Shown in pieces: positions 40,529 to 49,765 of a stretch of DNA of 64,000 nucleotides. How positions within the stretch are numbered: the stretch's first letter is position 1; each line of letters starts with the position of its first letter. The notes beneath the pieces were generated by a model, which saw only the letters and a list, made by a program, of their open reading frames with translations, searched no databases and had not been told where the DNA came from. Source of the DNA: Isochrysis galbana (lineage: Eukaryota > Haptophyta > Isochrysidales > Isochrysidaceae); the NCBI GenBank assembly GCA_018136815.1, contig CM030935.1:4042299-4106298 (forward strand), given 5' to 3'. The position numbers were made by a program, and so were the translations under genes.

Positions 40529-41683
40529 TCAAGGGACTTTGCTTGAAGTAGAAACTGCAACGACTCTCCATAGCTCCAACTGTGCCACCCTCTCATACTC
40601 AAAGCAGGTTGGGACATCTGCCACTTTGATCTTCTCTGCATGCAGTCTTCTCGATTTGCTCAGCAGAGCAGCAAAGTGGTCAGCTGCGGTTGCCCTAGGC
40701 GTCAAGGATGGCAGGTGGAAATTGATTCTTCGCTCCAAGGAGATGAAGGCCTGAGCAGCCGGTAATCGAGGTAGCAAAGCACTCAGGAGTGTCACAAATG
40801 CCTCTGTCGCGGCACAATCATATATAACATCAGCCGCAAGAACGACAGTCGTCCGCGCAACGTGAAGAAGATCTGGGCGGGTGAACTCATATGCTCTATG
40901 CTCAGCCTGCCAGCCATAGGGGTCACAGCTCGCGTTCCCGAATACATCGGCCTCTTTGAAGCGCTCGTCACACGTGTGGCCAATCGGAATATCATTACTA
41001 GTGGGCTCGTCCTCCCTTACTACCTCGAGCTCGTCTTGATGAGAAGACCGCCTCAGCTGCTCCCGCTCTAGCCCGTCAATCAACGGGTCAAAGTGGAACC
41101 AATCCAGGTGCCGCACATCCACAATTGCTTGTAAAGTACCCACATTGAGGGCGATGTTGTGCCTGGCATTGGCCAGGATCCCGAGGGGGGCATCTGTCAG
41201 CACGACGCGAGAGGCGAAGCGACCTGCAAGCAGACCCGTGAGAGCACAGCCGCAGCCGAGCTCCAGGACAGTCGCTTGGCGGAGGATGTCTGGCCGGTGG
41301 AGAAGGTAATCAGCGAGTAGGAGTGCACCTCGCCACACTTGCATGCCAACACCAGCAAGAGGTGTCTCACACAGATGGCGTACTACCAGCTCACCTCGCC
41401 TGCGCGAGGCTCTCCGCCTTACGACGCAGTCACCGTCGGCGTCAAAGCACGGCTCCTGTGCGTGCCGCATGCTGTGCTCCACATCGTCGCCATAGCCCAT
41501 CCTGATGATGAAGCTGGTCGTCGTGAAGCTCGCGCAAGGCTCGTGGAGCAGGTGGACATCGGAGAGTACCTCGCCGTCTTTGCAGTCGCGAACTCGCGAT
41601 GGCGACCCCGTTCCTCGGCCGGCGGCAGCCGGGGGCGCCACAGAGTCGGCAGGTGGGCCAGTGCCGCCGCCCGCGCGGCCCAT
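40529..41683 (-). CDS. METTL22: METTL22-like lysine methyltransferase
   Basis: A single frame of 384 residues of the family-16 (seven-beta-strand) methyltransferases that methylate lysines; METTL22 acts on Kin17 in humans. The conserved entry segment VGMQVWRGALLLADYLLHR precedes motif I (VLELGCGCALTGLLA), the acidic end of strand beta-2 (VVLTDAP), RHNIALN, the DWFHFDP segment that holds the post-I region, and VVLAADVIYDC where the family has its (D/E)xxY-like motif. The first 100 residues are less conserved. A charged insert (EREQLRRSSHQDELEVVRED) lies between motifs. No introns. The start at 41683 is the first ATG; a later one is possible because the N terminus is low complexity. Confidence 0.85.
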   Translation of the reverse strand: MGRAGGGTGPPADSVAPPAAAGRGTGSPSRVRDCKDGEVLSDVHLLHEPCASFTTTSFIIRMGYGDDVEHSMRHAQEPCFDADGDCVVRRRASRRRGELVVRHLCETPLAGVGMQVWRGALLLADYLLHRPDILRQATVLELGCGCALTGLLAGRFASRVVLTDAPLGILANARHNIALNVGTLQAIVDVRHLDWFHFDPLIDGLEREQLRRSSHQDELEVVREDEPTSNDIPIGHTCDERFKEADVFGNASCDPYGWQAEHRAYEFTRPDLLHVARTTVVLAADVIYDCAATEAFVTLLSALLPRLPAAQAFISLERRINFHLPSLTPRATAADHFAALLSKSRRLHAEKIKVADVPTCFEYERVAQLELWRVVAVSTSSKVP

Positions 41684-41735
41684 CGTTGTTCGGAAGTACT
41701 AATTCGCTAATTCGTGTCGGTAGAGTGCAGCCGGC

Positions 41736-42777
41736 CTAGAGACGGAAGTTACTTTTCTTGCTCTGAAAAACGATCGCTATCGAATTTTTAGACGAGAGTT
41801 GGAGCTCTGAACGCACCTTGAGCTGAACGGCTCCGTCTGCTGCTCGCCGCCCTTGCTTCACGTAAAACGTGTGTGCCTCGTCTCTCGGGGTATAACTCTT
41901 TGCACAAGAAACTGACTCGGCGAGAACTGCCCAGGCGGGCATGGGAAGACAGCCTAAGAAGAGAATAGACATAAACGACTTGAGACCCGCTTTCAATAGG
42001 AACGACAAAGGTGGCCTAAGACCCAGCGCGGAGCTAGCGGAGCTTGCCACCAAGCTGAGGATCGCACACGTTGTCGTGGGGACCACGGAACAGAAGGACA
42101 AAGGCGAATGAGACACCGACACATCAACCAGGGTTGCCACTGGAGACAACGCGAAACATACTTGACCTAAACAACCAAAAGGATGCCAGCTAGTCGGGGT
42201 GAGACTGTGAGACTCAGAAATGTGCCGGCTGAATCCTAACCGGGCACAGCACTCTCGAGGCTGCAACTGGCACCTGCCGCGATGCCGCGATGGCGTCCGC
42301 TGTACGGAGCTGCTGCGCGACCGTGTCGCGTGCGTAGATGCGGGGCACATCGGAGTCGGAGTCCCACCGACCTCGGGCCCGCAGCCCACAGTTGTTGTTC
42401 GTTCCCTCCGGCGTCCGCCAAATCCGTCGCGCCGCCGATGCGGAAGCTCTGTGGGCGCTGACTTCGGCCGCGTCCAGCTGGTTGGGGAGTTGGGGAGGCG
42501 AGCTGCGAGCTGCTTCGCGTACCGGCTGAGGTCAGAGGTCGAGACCGGCGCGGCGCCCCTGGCCCCGGGATCGCTTGCAGACCGCAAGCGAAATAGCGGA
42601 TAGCGGGCCATCTGGATCTGGAGTGGCAGCTGAGGCAGAGAGCCTTTGGCAGTCAGCCTCTATGCCTCTATGCCTGTAGTAAGCATCGGCGAAAGCGGCG
42701 GCGGCGCTGGGCGCTGGGCCAGTAAGTGGGGGTGGCGGCGGCGGCGGCGCTCCCTCGGTGACGTCAGACGTCAACAT
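41736..42777 (-). CDS. Hypothetical protein, weak gene model
   Basis: Two overlapping minus-strand frames look partly coding. One starts at 42777 (PPPPPPLTGPAPSAAAAFA, then DAYYRHRGIEADCQRLSAS); the other covers 41736-42611 (SRYAKQLAARLPNSPTSWTR and further). An intron could connect them but I found no single convincing join. The C-terminal 150 residues of the second frame look random. No family recognised. It stands tail-to-head with the METTL22-like gene on the same strand. Confidence 0.3.
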
Positions 42778-42839
42778 TCAAAGGGGTCTGCGACCGGCAT
42801 GAGTTCCAAGTTGGGCTCTGAGCTCTCAGGGCCTGACGG

Positions 42840-42934
42840 AAAAGTTGTGTCCAATTAGCTAGTGGCTAGTGGGGTTGGCTAGTGGCTAGGATATAAATAT
42901 AACATTAATGATTTAATTAATAAATAGACATCAA
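42840..42934 (+). repeat. 3' fragment of the 38062-type element
   Basis: GTTGTGTCCAATTAGCTAG, GGGTTGGCTAG and ATATAACATTAATGATTT match the 3' end at 38770-38848. Its last 16 bp are the target duplicated by the next element. Confidence 0.7.
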
Positions 42935-43181
42935 AAAAACAAAAAAAAACATCTGAAGATTCTGGGCTACACACCTACCGTCTACAGGACTCGCCACCTC
43001 TATTTCCATCGCCCTTATCTTCCCTCCCTCCACCTCCTCCCCTGCCCCCCTTCTTTCCTTTTTCTTCGGTTTCCGGGGTCCGACCTCGGTGCACTACCTG
43101 AGGTCTGGTTTGGAGTGTGGGGTCCGGGCAGGCCTTTTGGTCTTTTTCTCTCGTGTGTCACTTCCTCTCGGCCGTGATTTG
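42935..43181 (-). mobile_element. 5'-truncated group C element with 16-bp target-site duplication
   Basis: AATAAATAGACATCAA flanks it at 42919-42934 and 43182-43197. The inside matches 28464-28700: A-runs, CATCTGAAGATTC, CTACACACCTACCGTCTACA, GTGCACTACCTGAGGTCTGG. About 370 bp of the 5' part are missing, as expected for incomplete reverse transcription. Confidence 0.88.
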
Positions 43182-43239
43182 AATAAATAGACATCAAGTA
43201 ACTCCCTACCAACGCGGCACCCGCGTCACGTTAAGAAAG

Positions 43240-43378
43240 ACAGAAAGACACAGGCCACCTAGCGGCACAGGAGGAGAAGGAGGGCGAGAACTTGAACTTA
43301 ACGCTAGGGGCTGGTGCACCCCCCGTTACCCCCGCAACCTGAGCCAGTGAGGCGAGGAGATCAAAAGATTTTTTTTCA
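43240..43378 (+). mobile_element. Truncated 3' end of a group A LINE relative
   Basis: AGGAGAAGG, ACGCTAGGGGCTGGTGCACC, CCGCAACCTG and GGCGAGGAGATCAAAAGATT plus a T-run follow the same order as 61700-61909. No coding part. Confidence 0.6.
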
Positions 43379-43679
43379 AAGGGCGAAAACAGGCTGTTTC
43401 TGCTGTGTTTGGAAGCAGGCCCCTCTGTATTTCACATGTAGAATATGAGATATGAACACATGAACACACATCTTCCATCTACTCGACGACCGTGAATTCA
43501 CAGCAGAGCGCTCTCTCATGTAAGGGGCCCCCTGATGAGTGTCGCGTCGGCCGCATGGCACGCCGCAACGCTGAGTGAATAACGGGGGAGAGTCGGAGCA
43601 GGCGAGAGGAGAAGGCGTGGGGGCCGAGAGGGCCGACTCGTGTGCGCTGTGTAGTTTTGAGCTACGCGCCACCTCTACA

Positions 43680-46600
43680 ATGTCGGCGCCACCCTCAAAG
43701 CTGCGCGCCAATTTGAGCAAGCTGAAGAACAAGATCATCGACACGAGTGCGCTCGTCCAGCGCCACCAGGAGCTCAAGCAGCTGGCGGCGGCGACCGCCT
43801 CGGAGAACGAGCGTCTCCTCGCAGAAAAGGCTGCCACCGAACGCCAGACCGCGTTACGCATCGAAGCGGAGGCCGCACTGCAGCAGAAACTTGAGACGGC
43901 CCTCACGCAGTCGCGTCAACGTGAGTCGCATGTTGCAGCACTGCAGGCACGCATTGCTGATCTGGAGGAGGCGCTGCGCAAGGAGCAGGCCAGAGCGACC
44001 GAATCGTTGGATGACACAGTGCGCTTGAAGCTGGCTCAGGAATCGGCGATCTCCCAAGAGATGAAGGCTCGCGAGCATTTGAGCGAGCTCAATCGGAGGC
44101 TGGAGGAGGTCTCCAAGCGCGAGCGCCACATGGAGGATGAGCGGGAAGCATGGCGACGTGAACGCTCGTTGATGGCAGCAAGGCTGGAGCGTAGCCGGCG
44201 TGAGTTGGTATTCGCAACACAGCTGGGGGCTTGCTCGCCAGCAGGTTCGGTGGATGAACCCAGGGAGGGCAGTGATCTGCCGCAATCAGTCGAGAAGCCT
44301 GAGCTTCTAAAAGCACTTAGAGAAGCACGGAAACAAAGGGATGCAGCTTTCCGCGAGTGCCAGATTTTACGAGAGCGCATGGAAGCTCATCATGTCCCCA
44401 GCCGAGAGAATGCAGTATTCGGACCCACTGTTCAGCGTGAGGGAGCTGTGTTCGATCTCTCCATTCGCGGCCATGACACTTTTCCGTGTTCCTTTGGCGC
44501 GCAAGCACAGCTAACATCGGCATCACCACCATCACCAAGGGCTTCACCGGGCCCAACACCCGTCGGATCCGTCATTCCCGTTGTTGCAGCACGGCCCGCG
44601 TTACCTGAGGATGCTATGCACTCCACACTGTCTACCGCCGAGCACGAACGACGCCATCCGAGTCCTCACATACAGCCCACCATGGACTCGCCAAGAGTAC
44701 CGTCACCACAACGCGAGATCACAGACGATGATTTCTGCTGGTCGGACAGCAATTCACTTCAAGCTTCTCCATTGGTCTCACAACAACCCTCGCCTCAAAT
44801 TCAGGCTCAATCTCCACCCAAGGCTCAGCCGACCTCCACGCTCAGTGTTCGTTCTCAGAATGCCTCGCAGCCATCACCACTCCGCCTGCCGCCACATCTT
44901 GTAACACCGGTTCCAGCCGATTTCACAGGATCCGTTGTGCCTGCGGGATCCTCGATCGGGACATTCATTCAGGCGTCGGGCGCCGTTCTGTCTGCCGTGG
45001 TGCCGATGCCTGAAAAGTCAACATCGTATGATCAGGTGTCCGAAACTGGGCATGGACTCGCCACCGATCATGATGACCATTGGATGGACGACCAGCCCTC
45101 ATCTTTCGTCGCGCAGACGGCAGGTAGCACAATCTCATCTCCGACGCTGCAGGCAGTGATAGCATCACCCCTTGCCGATCCCCCCGCACCAGTCGGCATC
45201 CGCTCTCCTGTCACTCCACCGCACGCTCCAGTTGCTGTTAGAGAAAGCCTCAGCCCGAGCCATCTCCCTTCGATTGCGAGCCCGCCATCCGATGCCATCA
45301 TTCGACCTCACTGCGTCACAGCGGCCCCGGACACTCCCCTCGGCAGTGAGGAGCGCGCCCGAGCACTGCCAGCTGTGACGACCACGTCGTGTGTTGACCA
45401 AATAACCGCCGGCCCCACACCTGCTGCCGAGAGCGAAGTGGGAGCGAGGGTCACACCAACGCTGCTCTCGAGCAAGGACAACAGGGCGAGCGCCAAGTCA
45501 AGGCCGGCGCCGGTCTTGAATTCTATCACGGCAAAGCGAGGCAAGGTGTTCTCGGGCGCTCTGTTCAATGATGCTGCGACATCCTCTTCTACGTGTACCT
45601 TGAGACCAGACTCAAATGCGCATATCTGCCTGTATGACAACCCGTCTCCTACTCTATCCTCTCATACATTGGAGCCTCCGGCATCCGTTGTTGGAAGAGT
45701 GCGCAGACGGCGTCCGACTTGTGGATGTGATCTCGCTTTCTTTATGGCATGGCTGGAGAGTGACGATTGGCTGAATGATGTTGATGAGCGCGGCACTGGA
45801 AAGTCCGCGGAGCTGGAACACGAGAGGTGGGCCGACAATTCCGATGAGAGCACAATGACTCGTATAGTACACGGAAGAGCTTCAGGCCAAGTGGACCACG
45901 TCCGAAGATGTGCGGCCATTGAGGAAATCGCACTCGAGGCGCATTGCGTTGAAGACGGCGGGAAGGGATGCTGGATGGACGCCCTCCTTCACCTTCTCGC
46001 TGTCCGCATTGTGGCCAACGTCACGGAGGAAGCCGTTGTGCAGACTACTCCTCAAATCACAGACAAACCACCCGAGCTCTCCCCGCGCCTTCCATCCGCA
46101 ACGCTCCTTCATCTCCCACATCTCTTTGCAATATGCTGCCGTCTACGAAACGAGCCTTCGCGTGTCTGCGTGCTCATTCTCGATTTGTGCAAGCGATTCC
46201 GCCAGCCCGACCCATTACCTCTGTTGGAGATTCTCGCAACCCTCGCTGATGCTTGGCCTGACCCGTTGGCGCTACCAGCGCGACCGTTAAGCCCGCCATC
46301 TGCCTTGAGAGGGGACGATGACTCCAACTCGCTCTCGCCCCGATCAGCACCGCTTATCGGCTGTAGAAGCGACACGCAGGCAACAATATTCGGAAGCCAT
46401 GATGGGGACAGCGGCGAGTTGGTCGAAGCGTGGGCATCTGCAGCGGAGCACCTCGCTAATTTGTGTCGTGCTTCTCCTTTTTTGTCAACAGTAGCATGGC
46501 TAACTCAGCGAGCCATCGGTTGCCCACGAAATACAGCTACCACAGCCAGCACCCCTAAGCAAGGTGACACATACATGGATGTGGCCGCTGCCGAGCGTCA

Positions 46601-47078
46601 GCTTGCGAGATCGCGTCTCGCTTGTGCATGCGGCAAAGGTTGGGCAGTGGCCGCAGAGGTTGGTGGTTTCCCGCCGGTATTTACCATCCAAACGGTTGAG
46701 CATGTTCTACTTCCTGCGATACTCTTGGCACTTCGGGATGCCGCCGCAACTGCTCTAACCGCACCGCAAGGCAGATCTAGGTACGACGCTTGTGCCGCTC
46801 TGGAACTCATCGTCATCTCTGCCGGTCCTCGCTGGGCGTTCACCCATGTGGTTGCTCCTCATCTCGCACCGCTTGCCGAGATATCTATTGAATCTTCTAT
46901 CCATGGCTTGATTCCAAGGATTATGTTGGCATCCCCTAGGACCGACTCCAGCATCGATGAAGCGGCCAATGTGCTGCGCGATATGGTGCGCGCTGTGTTG
47001 CAAAGAATGGGGACATCTCAAGCAGCTGTTGCAGACCCCGGATTTGTGGCGGTCCGCAAGTGCCTTGCTGCCACTTGA
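43680..47078 (+). CDS. Coiled-coil protein with a helical C-terminal half, unrecognised
   Basis: The open frame extends from 43575, but MSAPPSKLRANLSKLKNK at 43680 is the better start: the codons before it look like leader sequence. About 1132 residues. Residues 1-185 form a heptad-rich coiled coil (ALVQRHQELKQLAA, RLLAEKAATERQTAL). A long Ser/Pro/Thr-rich, probably disordered stretch follows (about 190-680). The last 450 residues have hydrophobic helical repeats (LLHLLAVRIVANVTEE; LPLLEILATLADAWPDP; VLLPAILLALRDAA; CAALELIVISAGPRW) like an ARM/HEAT-type fold. An N-terminal coiled coil plus helical C-terminal repeats recalls ATRIP or centrosomal scaffold proteins, but I see no diagnostic motif. 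No introns. Confidence 0.75.
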   Translation: MSAPPSKLRANLSKLKNKIIDTSALVQRHQELKQLAAATASENERLLAEKAATERQTALRIEAEAALQQKLETALTQSRQRESHVAALQARIADLEEALRKEQARATESLDDTVRLKLAQESAISQEMKAREHLSELNRRLEEVSKRERHMEDEREAWRRERSLMAARLERSRRELVFATQLGACSPAGSVDEPREGSDLPQSVEKPELLKALREARKQRDAAFRECQILRERMEAHHVPSRENAVFGPTVQREGAVFDLSIRGHDTFPCSFGAQAQLTSASPPSPRASPGPTPVGSVIPVVAARPALPEDAMHSTLSTAEHERRHPSPHIQPTMDSPRVPSPQREITDDDFCWSDSNSLQASPLVSQQPSPQIQAQSPPKAQPTSTLSVRSQNASQPSPLRLPPHLVTPVPADFTGSVVPAGSSIGTFIQASGAVLSAVVPMPEKSTSYDQVSETGHGLATDHDDHWMDDQPSSFVAQTAGSTISSPTLQAVIASPLADPPAPVGIRSPVTPPHAPVAVRESLSPSHLPSIASPPSDAIIRPHCVTAAPDTPLGSEERARALPAVTTTSCVDQITAGPTPAAESEVGARVTPTLLSSKDNRASAKSRPAPVLNSITAKRGKVFSGALFNDAATSSSTCTLRPDSNAHICLYDNPSPTLSSHTLEPPASVVGRVRRRRPTCGCDLAFFMAWLESDDWLNDVDERGTGKSAELEHERWADNSDESTMTRIVHGRASGQVDHVRRCAAIEEIALEAHCVEDGGKGCWMDALLHLLAVRIVANVTEEAVVQTTPQITDKPPELSPRLPSATLLHLPHLFAICCRLRNEPSRVCVLILDLCKRFRQPDPLPLLEILATLADAWPDPLALPARPLSPPSALRGDDDSNSLSPRSAPLIGCRSDTQATIFGSHDGDSGELVEAWASAAEHLANLCRASPFLSTVAWLTQRAIGCPRNTATTASTPKQGDTYMDVAAAERQLARSRLACACGKGWAVAAEVGGFPPVFTIQTVEHVLLPAILLALRDAAATALTAPQGRSRYDACAALELIVISAGPRWAFTHVVAPHLAPLAEISIESSIHGLIPRIMLASPRTDSSIDEAANVLRDMVRAVLQRMGTSQAAVADPGFVAVRKCLAAT

Positions 47079-47670
47079 GTGGCACGGGTGAAAGAGACGT
47101 ATGGTGGGGTCCGGGTAAGTGTTGGTGGCCGCGATGGTGAGTCAGCGGCGGGTGGGTGACCGATCACAACCGGAAGAGTGAGCCGCTAGTATTTTGTAGC
47201 GTTTCCACCCCCCTTGGTGAGGCAATAGAGTTTTTTGGCTCCCCACACATGGAGTGGTACCACCGGCTGAGACGGTGTACATAGAGAAATGTCCTTCCGG
47301 GCGCAACAATCTGCATCGAGCCAGCCCGTTCACCGGTGCTTTGTGCTCATGGCGCATCGGGAGGGAAAACAGCGGGCTCCCGGCGCCGATCTATCGAGCA
47401 GCGTTTCAAGCCGGAGGCTGAGGGGGGGAAGCAGAAAGGAGAAAGGACGAGAGTGGTTTTCGGAGCAAAAGGGCGTTGTCACTGGGGTCCCGGAGGGAAG
47501 GTGACCTAGTAGAACGCGTAGCCTAACCTACTGCTTTGTAATTATAAGTAGGGGTCAATGGGGGCCTTGCGTCCCCCTCAGTCCATCGCGGTGACGATAA
47601 TAATAATAATCAATGTTATATCCTAGCCAACCCCACTAGGTGTCGTTCCGTCAATTGTGGGGCATCAGTC
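47079..47670. other. Intergenic region with element ends
   Basis: At 47529-47575 the plus strand has AACCTACT, AGTAGGGGTCAATGGGGGCC and a GTCCCCC arm, a 5' hairpin end; it runs directly into the reversed 38062-type 3' end (47588-47640: GATAATAATAATAATC, TATATCCTAGCCAACCCC). Then comes the target sequence of the next element. No gene. Confidence 0.6.
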
Positions 47671-47685
47671 GAATTGAGCGATCAA

Positions 47686-48432
47686 TAAACCTTTTAATAG
47701 TCTCACCGCACACGCGGCCGTGGACCCTCTACTTTCTACTCACGTAGGAAACTTTCTACACCCCCACTTCCCCGGCCCTTCTCCCCCCGCCATAAGGCGA
47801 CTCCCCCCGTGCACTACTAGGGGGATAGGGGTGAAGGGCTTAGATATGGTCCGGTGGCCCGCGCCCCCCCCCGGTGATCATTCCCCCCCTTCCTCCTGTG
47901 TCTCCGAGTGGGCGGCGGTCTCAGCCCCGACTTATCCTGTAAACAGGTGCGGGACTTACCGATTTTTCGGTGAGCGGAGCTCTCGCTCCGCCCACCCCCT
48001 TCTCCGCGCTCTCTCTCCCCTCTCCTGCGGCACGCGCGATGGCGCGCCTGCGGCAGGCCTGCAGCTGCCCCTGGCGACCCCTGGAGGCTCCTGGAGGCCA
48101 GCTCTGGGGGCAGAGGAGGCTGGGACTGGGCCCTGGCCTCCCCTGCCTCTCCCTCGCTGGCGCTCCTGAGCCTCAGGGGCCCCCACTCTGCACCTGTCTG
48201 CCTGTCGACCAGGGGGGGAGGGGGGGTTGGAGCAATGGGCTGGTCACGAGGGGCCAGGATGGGCGAATGGGGCGAGCCTGTGGGGAAGGGAGTGGGTCAG
48301 TAGGGCAGTGGCCTCCTGGCAAGCCATCAGGCGTGCCAGGAGGATGGGTGGTTCCTCCCCCATGGCAGGGGAGGAGTGGAGAGAGGGGGGGGCTCGTGCC
48401 CCCCCATGGGTCAACCAAGTATAAACTTAGTT
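47686..48432 (-). mobile_element. Group A non-autonomous element, about 747 bp, filled site
   Basis: Same element as 24592 on the minus strand, with both ends. GAATTGAGCGATCAA flanks it at 47671-47685 and 48433-48447. The flanks together (TGTCGTTCCGTCAATTGTGG ... GATCAAATGTCCA) read like 33007-33070, which lacks the insertion. The T-run at the 3' end is short here. Confidence 0.92.
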
Positions 48433-48487
48433 GAATTGAGCGATCAAATGTCCATAGTTATCCATACAACAATATTCACACGTGACC

Positions 48488-49210
48488 CTAGTGTCGGCGT
48501 TTAATATCTACGGCGCGCGCTTTTAAGGACTGGTCTATTTTTGGCAGCAGTTGTGTCACAGTGTCTTTTTCCTGGCCGAAGCCCAACGCTCGTATCGCTT
48601 TATGGTAGTAATCCCAACTAACTCTATCGAAAGCTTTCTCCCAGTCTATCGCGAGGGCTAGACCCTCCTCATCCGTGTCCTCCAAGTACGCTTGCACTAA
48701 CTTAAGAAGATGGGTGGCCTCGCCTATCATCCGCCTAGGCACAAAACCCACTTGCTCCTTGGAGATTATCGTATGAATCGTTCTCTTGAGTCTATTGGCT
48801 AGAACCTTGGCAAGGATTTTGTAATCCGTTTGAAGCAGCGTGATGGGTCTGTAGTTCCTCGGGTCCCTAGCGTCCCCGCTCTTATAGAGCAACGCTATAT
48901 CTCCTGAGCATGTGTCCTCCGGTAGAGCCCCTGCCCGGTAGGCCTCCCGAAACATTTGCATCAAGTGCGGGGCTACGAGCTTTTCGAAGCTTTGATAGAA
49001 TTCCATCGGTATGCCATCCGGCCCCGTGGATTTGCCCTTCGCCATTTGGCGTATCGCCCTAACGATCTCGGAGTAACCGATAGGCTTGTCCAAAAAGGAC
49101 CTGTGGCTCGACGGTATCTGTTGCTGCTGGAGCGCGTGAAGGAGGGGCTCCGCGTCTTGCGATATCTTCTCGCCGAAAAGCCACACGTAGTAGCTCCGCA
49201 ATGAAGCCAA
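48488..49210 (-). pseudogene. Reverse transcriptase, N-terminal half
   Basis: 240 residues with RT motif 0/1 (KGKSTGPDGIPMEFYQ), motif 2 (DPRNYRPITLLQTDYKIL), RMIGEATHLLKLVQ and motif A (LALAIDWEKAFDRVSWDYYH). Motifs B to E and the thumb are missing; the frame ends in LKARAVDIKRRH. Motif A is very close to that of the LINE at 5797-8160, which lacks exactly the part present here. The upstream codons at 49218-49517 are out of frame, so it cannot be made as one protein. Confidence 0.85.
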
Positions 49211-49612
49211 GATGGCGTTATGTTCCGTAACAACGTTGTCTTCCTCTATCTAGGGTCGGTTGTGGATCATCCCACCTCACCCCGGCAAACATCGCCGGAA
49301 TGTCTCCATTGGCGTGTCTAGGTGTGAATCTTTTGAAAAACTGCTTTGTAACGAGCTCTTCCGCCCTTATGATATTTTCCGCTAGAGACGGGGCCGGTGA
49401 GAACGTGCGTCTTTTGTCAACTACTTTACGATTGAGTTCATGTTGGAAATTGTAGTCTTGTGTCTTGTAAGAGGTCTTGTTGGCTAGCATCCCTAGCCCG
49501 GACGAGCCATGCACCAACCGCGCACACCCCCATCGCGGGGTAGGGGCTCCGTTGCCGATGAGGCACGGTCCCTCAGCACTAGGATTAAACTAGGACAACA
49601 AGAAAACTCTGA
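48488..49612 (-). mobile_element. Group B LINE, 5' half only
   Basis: From the 5' end at 49612 (GTCAGAGTTTTCTTGTTG) it runs through a frame at 49517-49218 (ELNRKVVDKRRTFSPAPS, ELVTKQFFKRFTPRHANG), a frameshift near 49225, and the first half of a reverse transcriptase. It stops before RT motif B. No 3' end or target duplication was found. It points away from the TTLL gene. Confidence 0.75.
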
Positions 49613-49765
49613 CACATACATGCTCTACTCTACAAATCTCTAAAGAGACCAAATACACCCACGGCCCCGGAGGGTATTTCTGTTTTACGTCAGAGGACGG
49701 AGGCGGCGCGAGCGGCGGTGAGCGGTGTCCCGCCGGCAGCGTGTGGCACCGGAGGAGCGGCAGGA

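Noticed and set aside
43680..47078. Naming the coiled-coil protein ATRIP
   Set aside because: Only the general layout (N-terminal coiled coil, helical C terminus) fits; no diagnostic ATRIP motif could be recognised.
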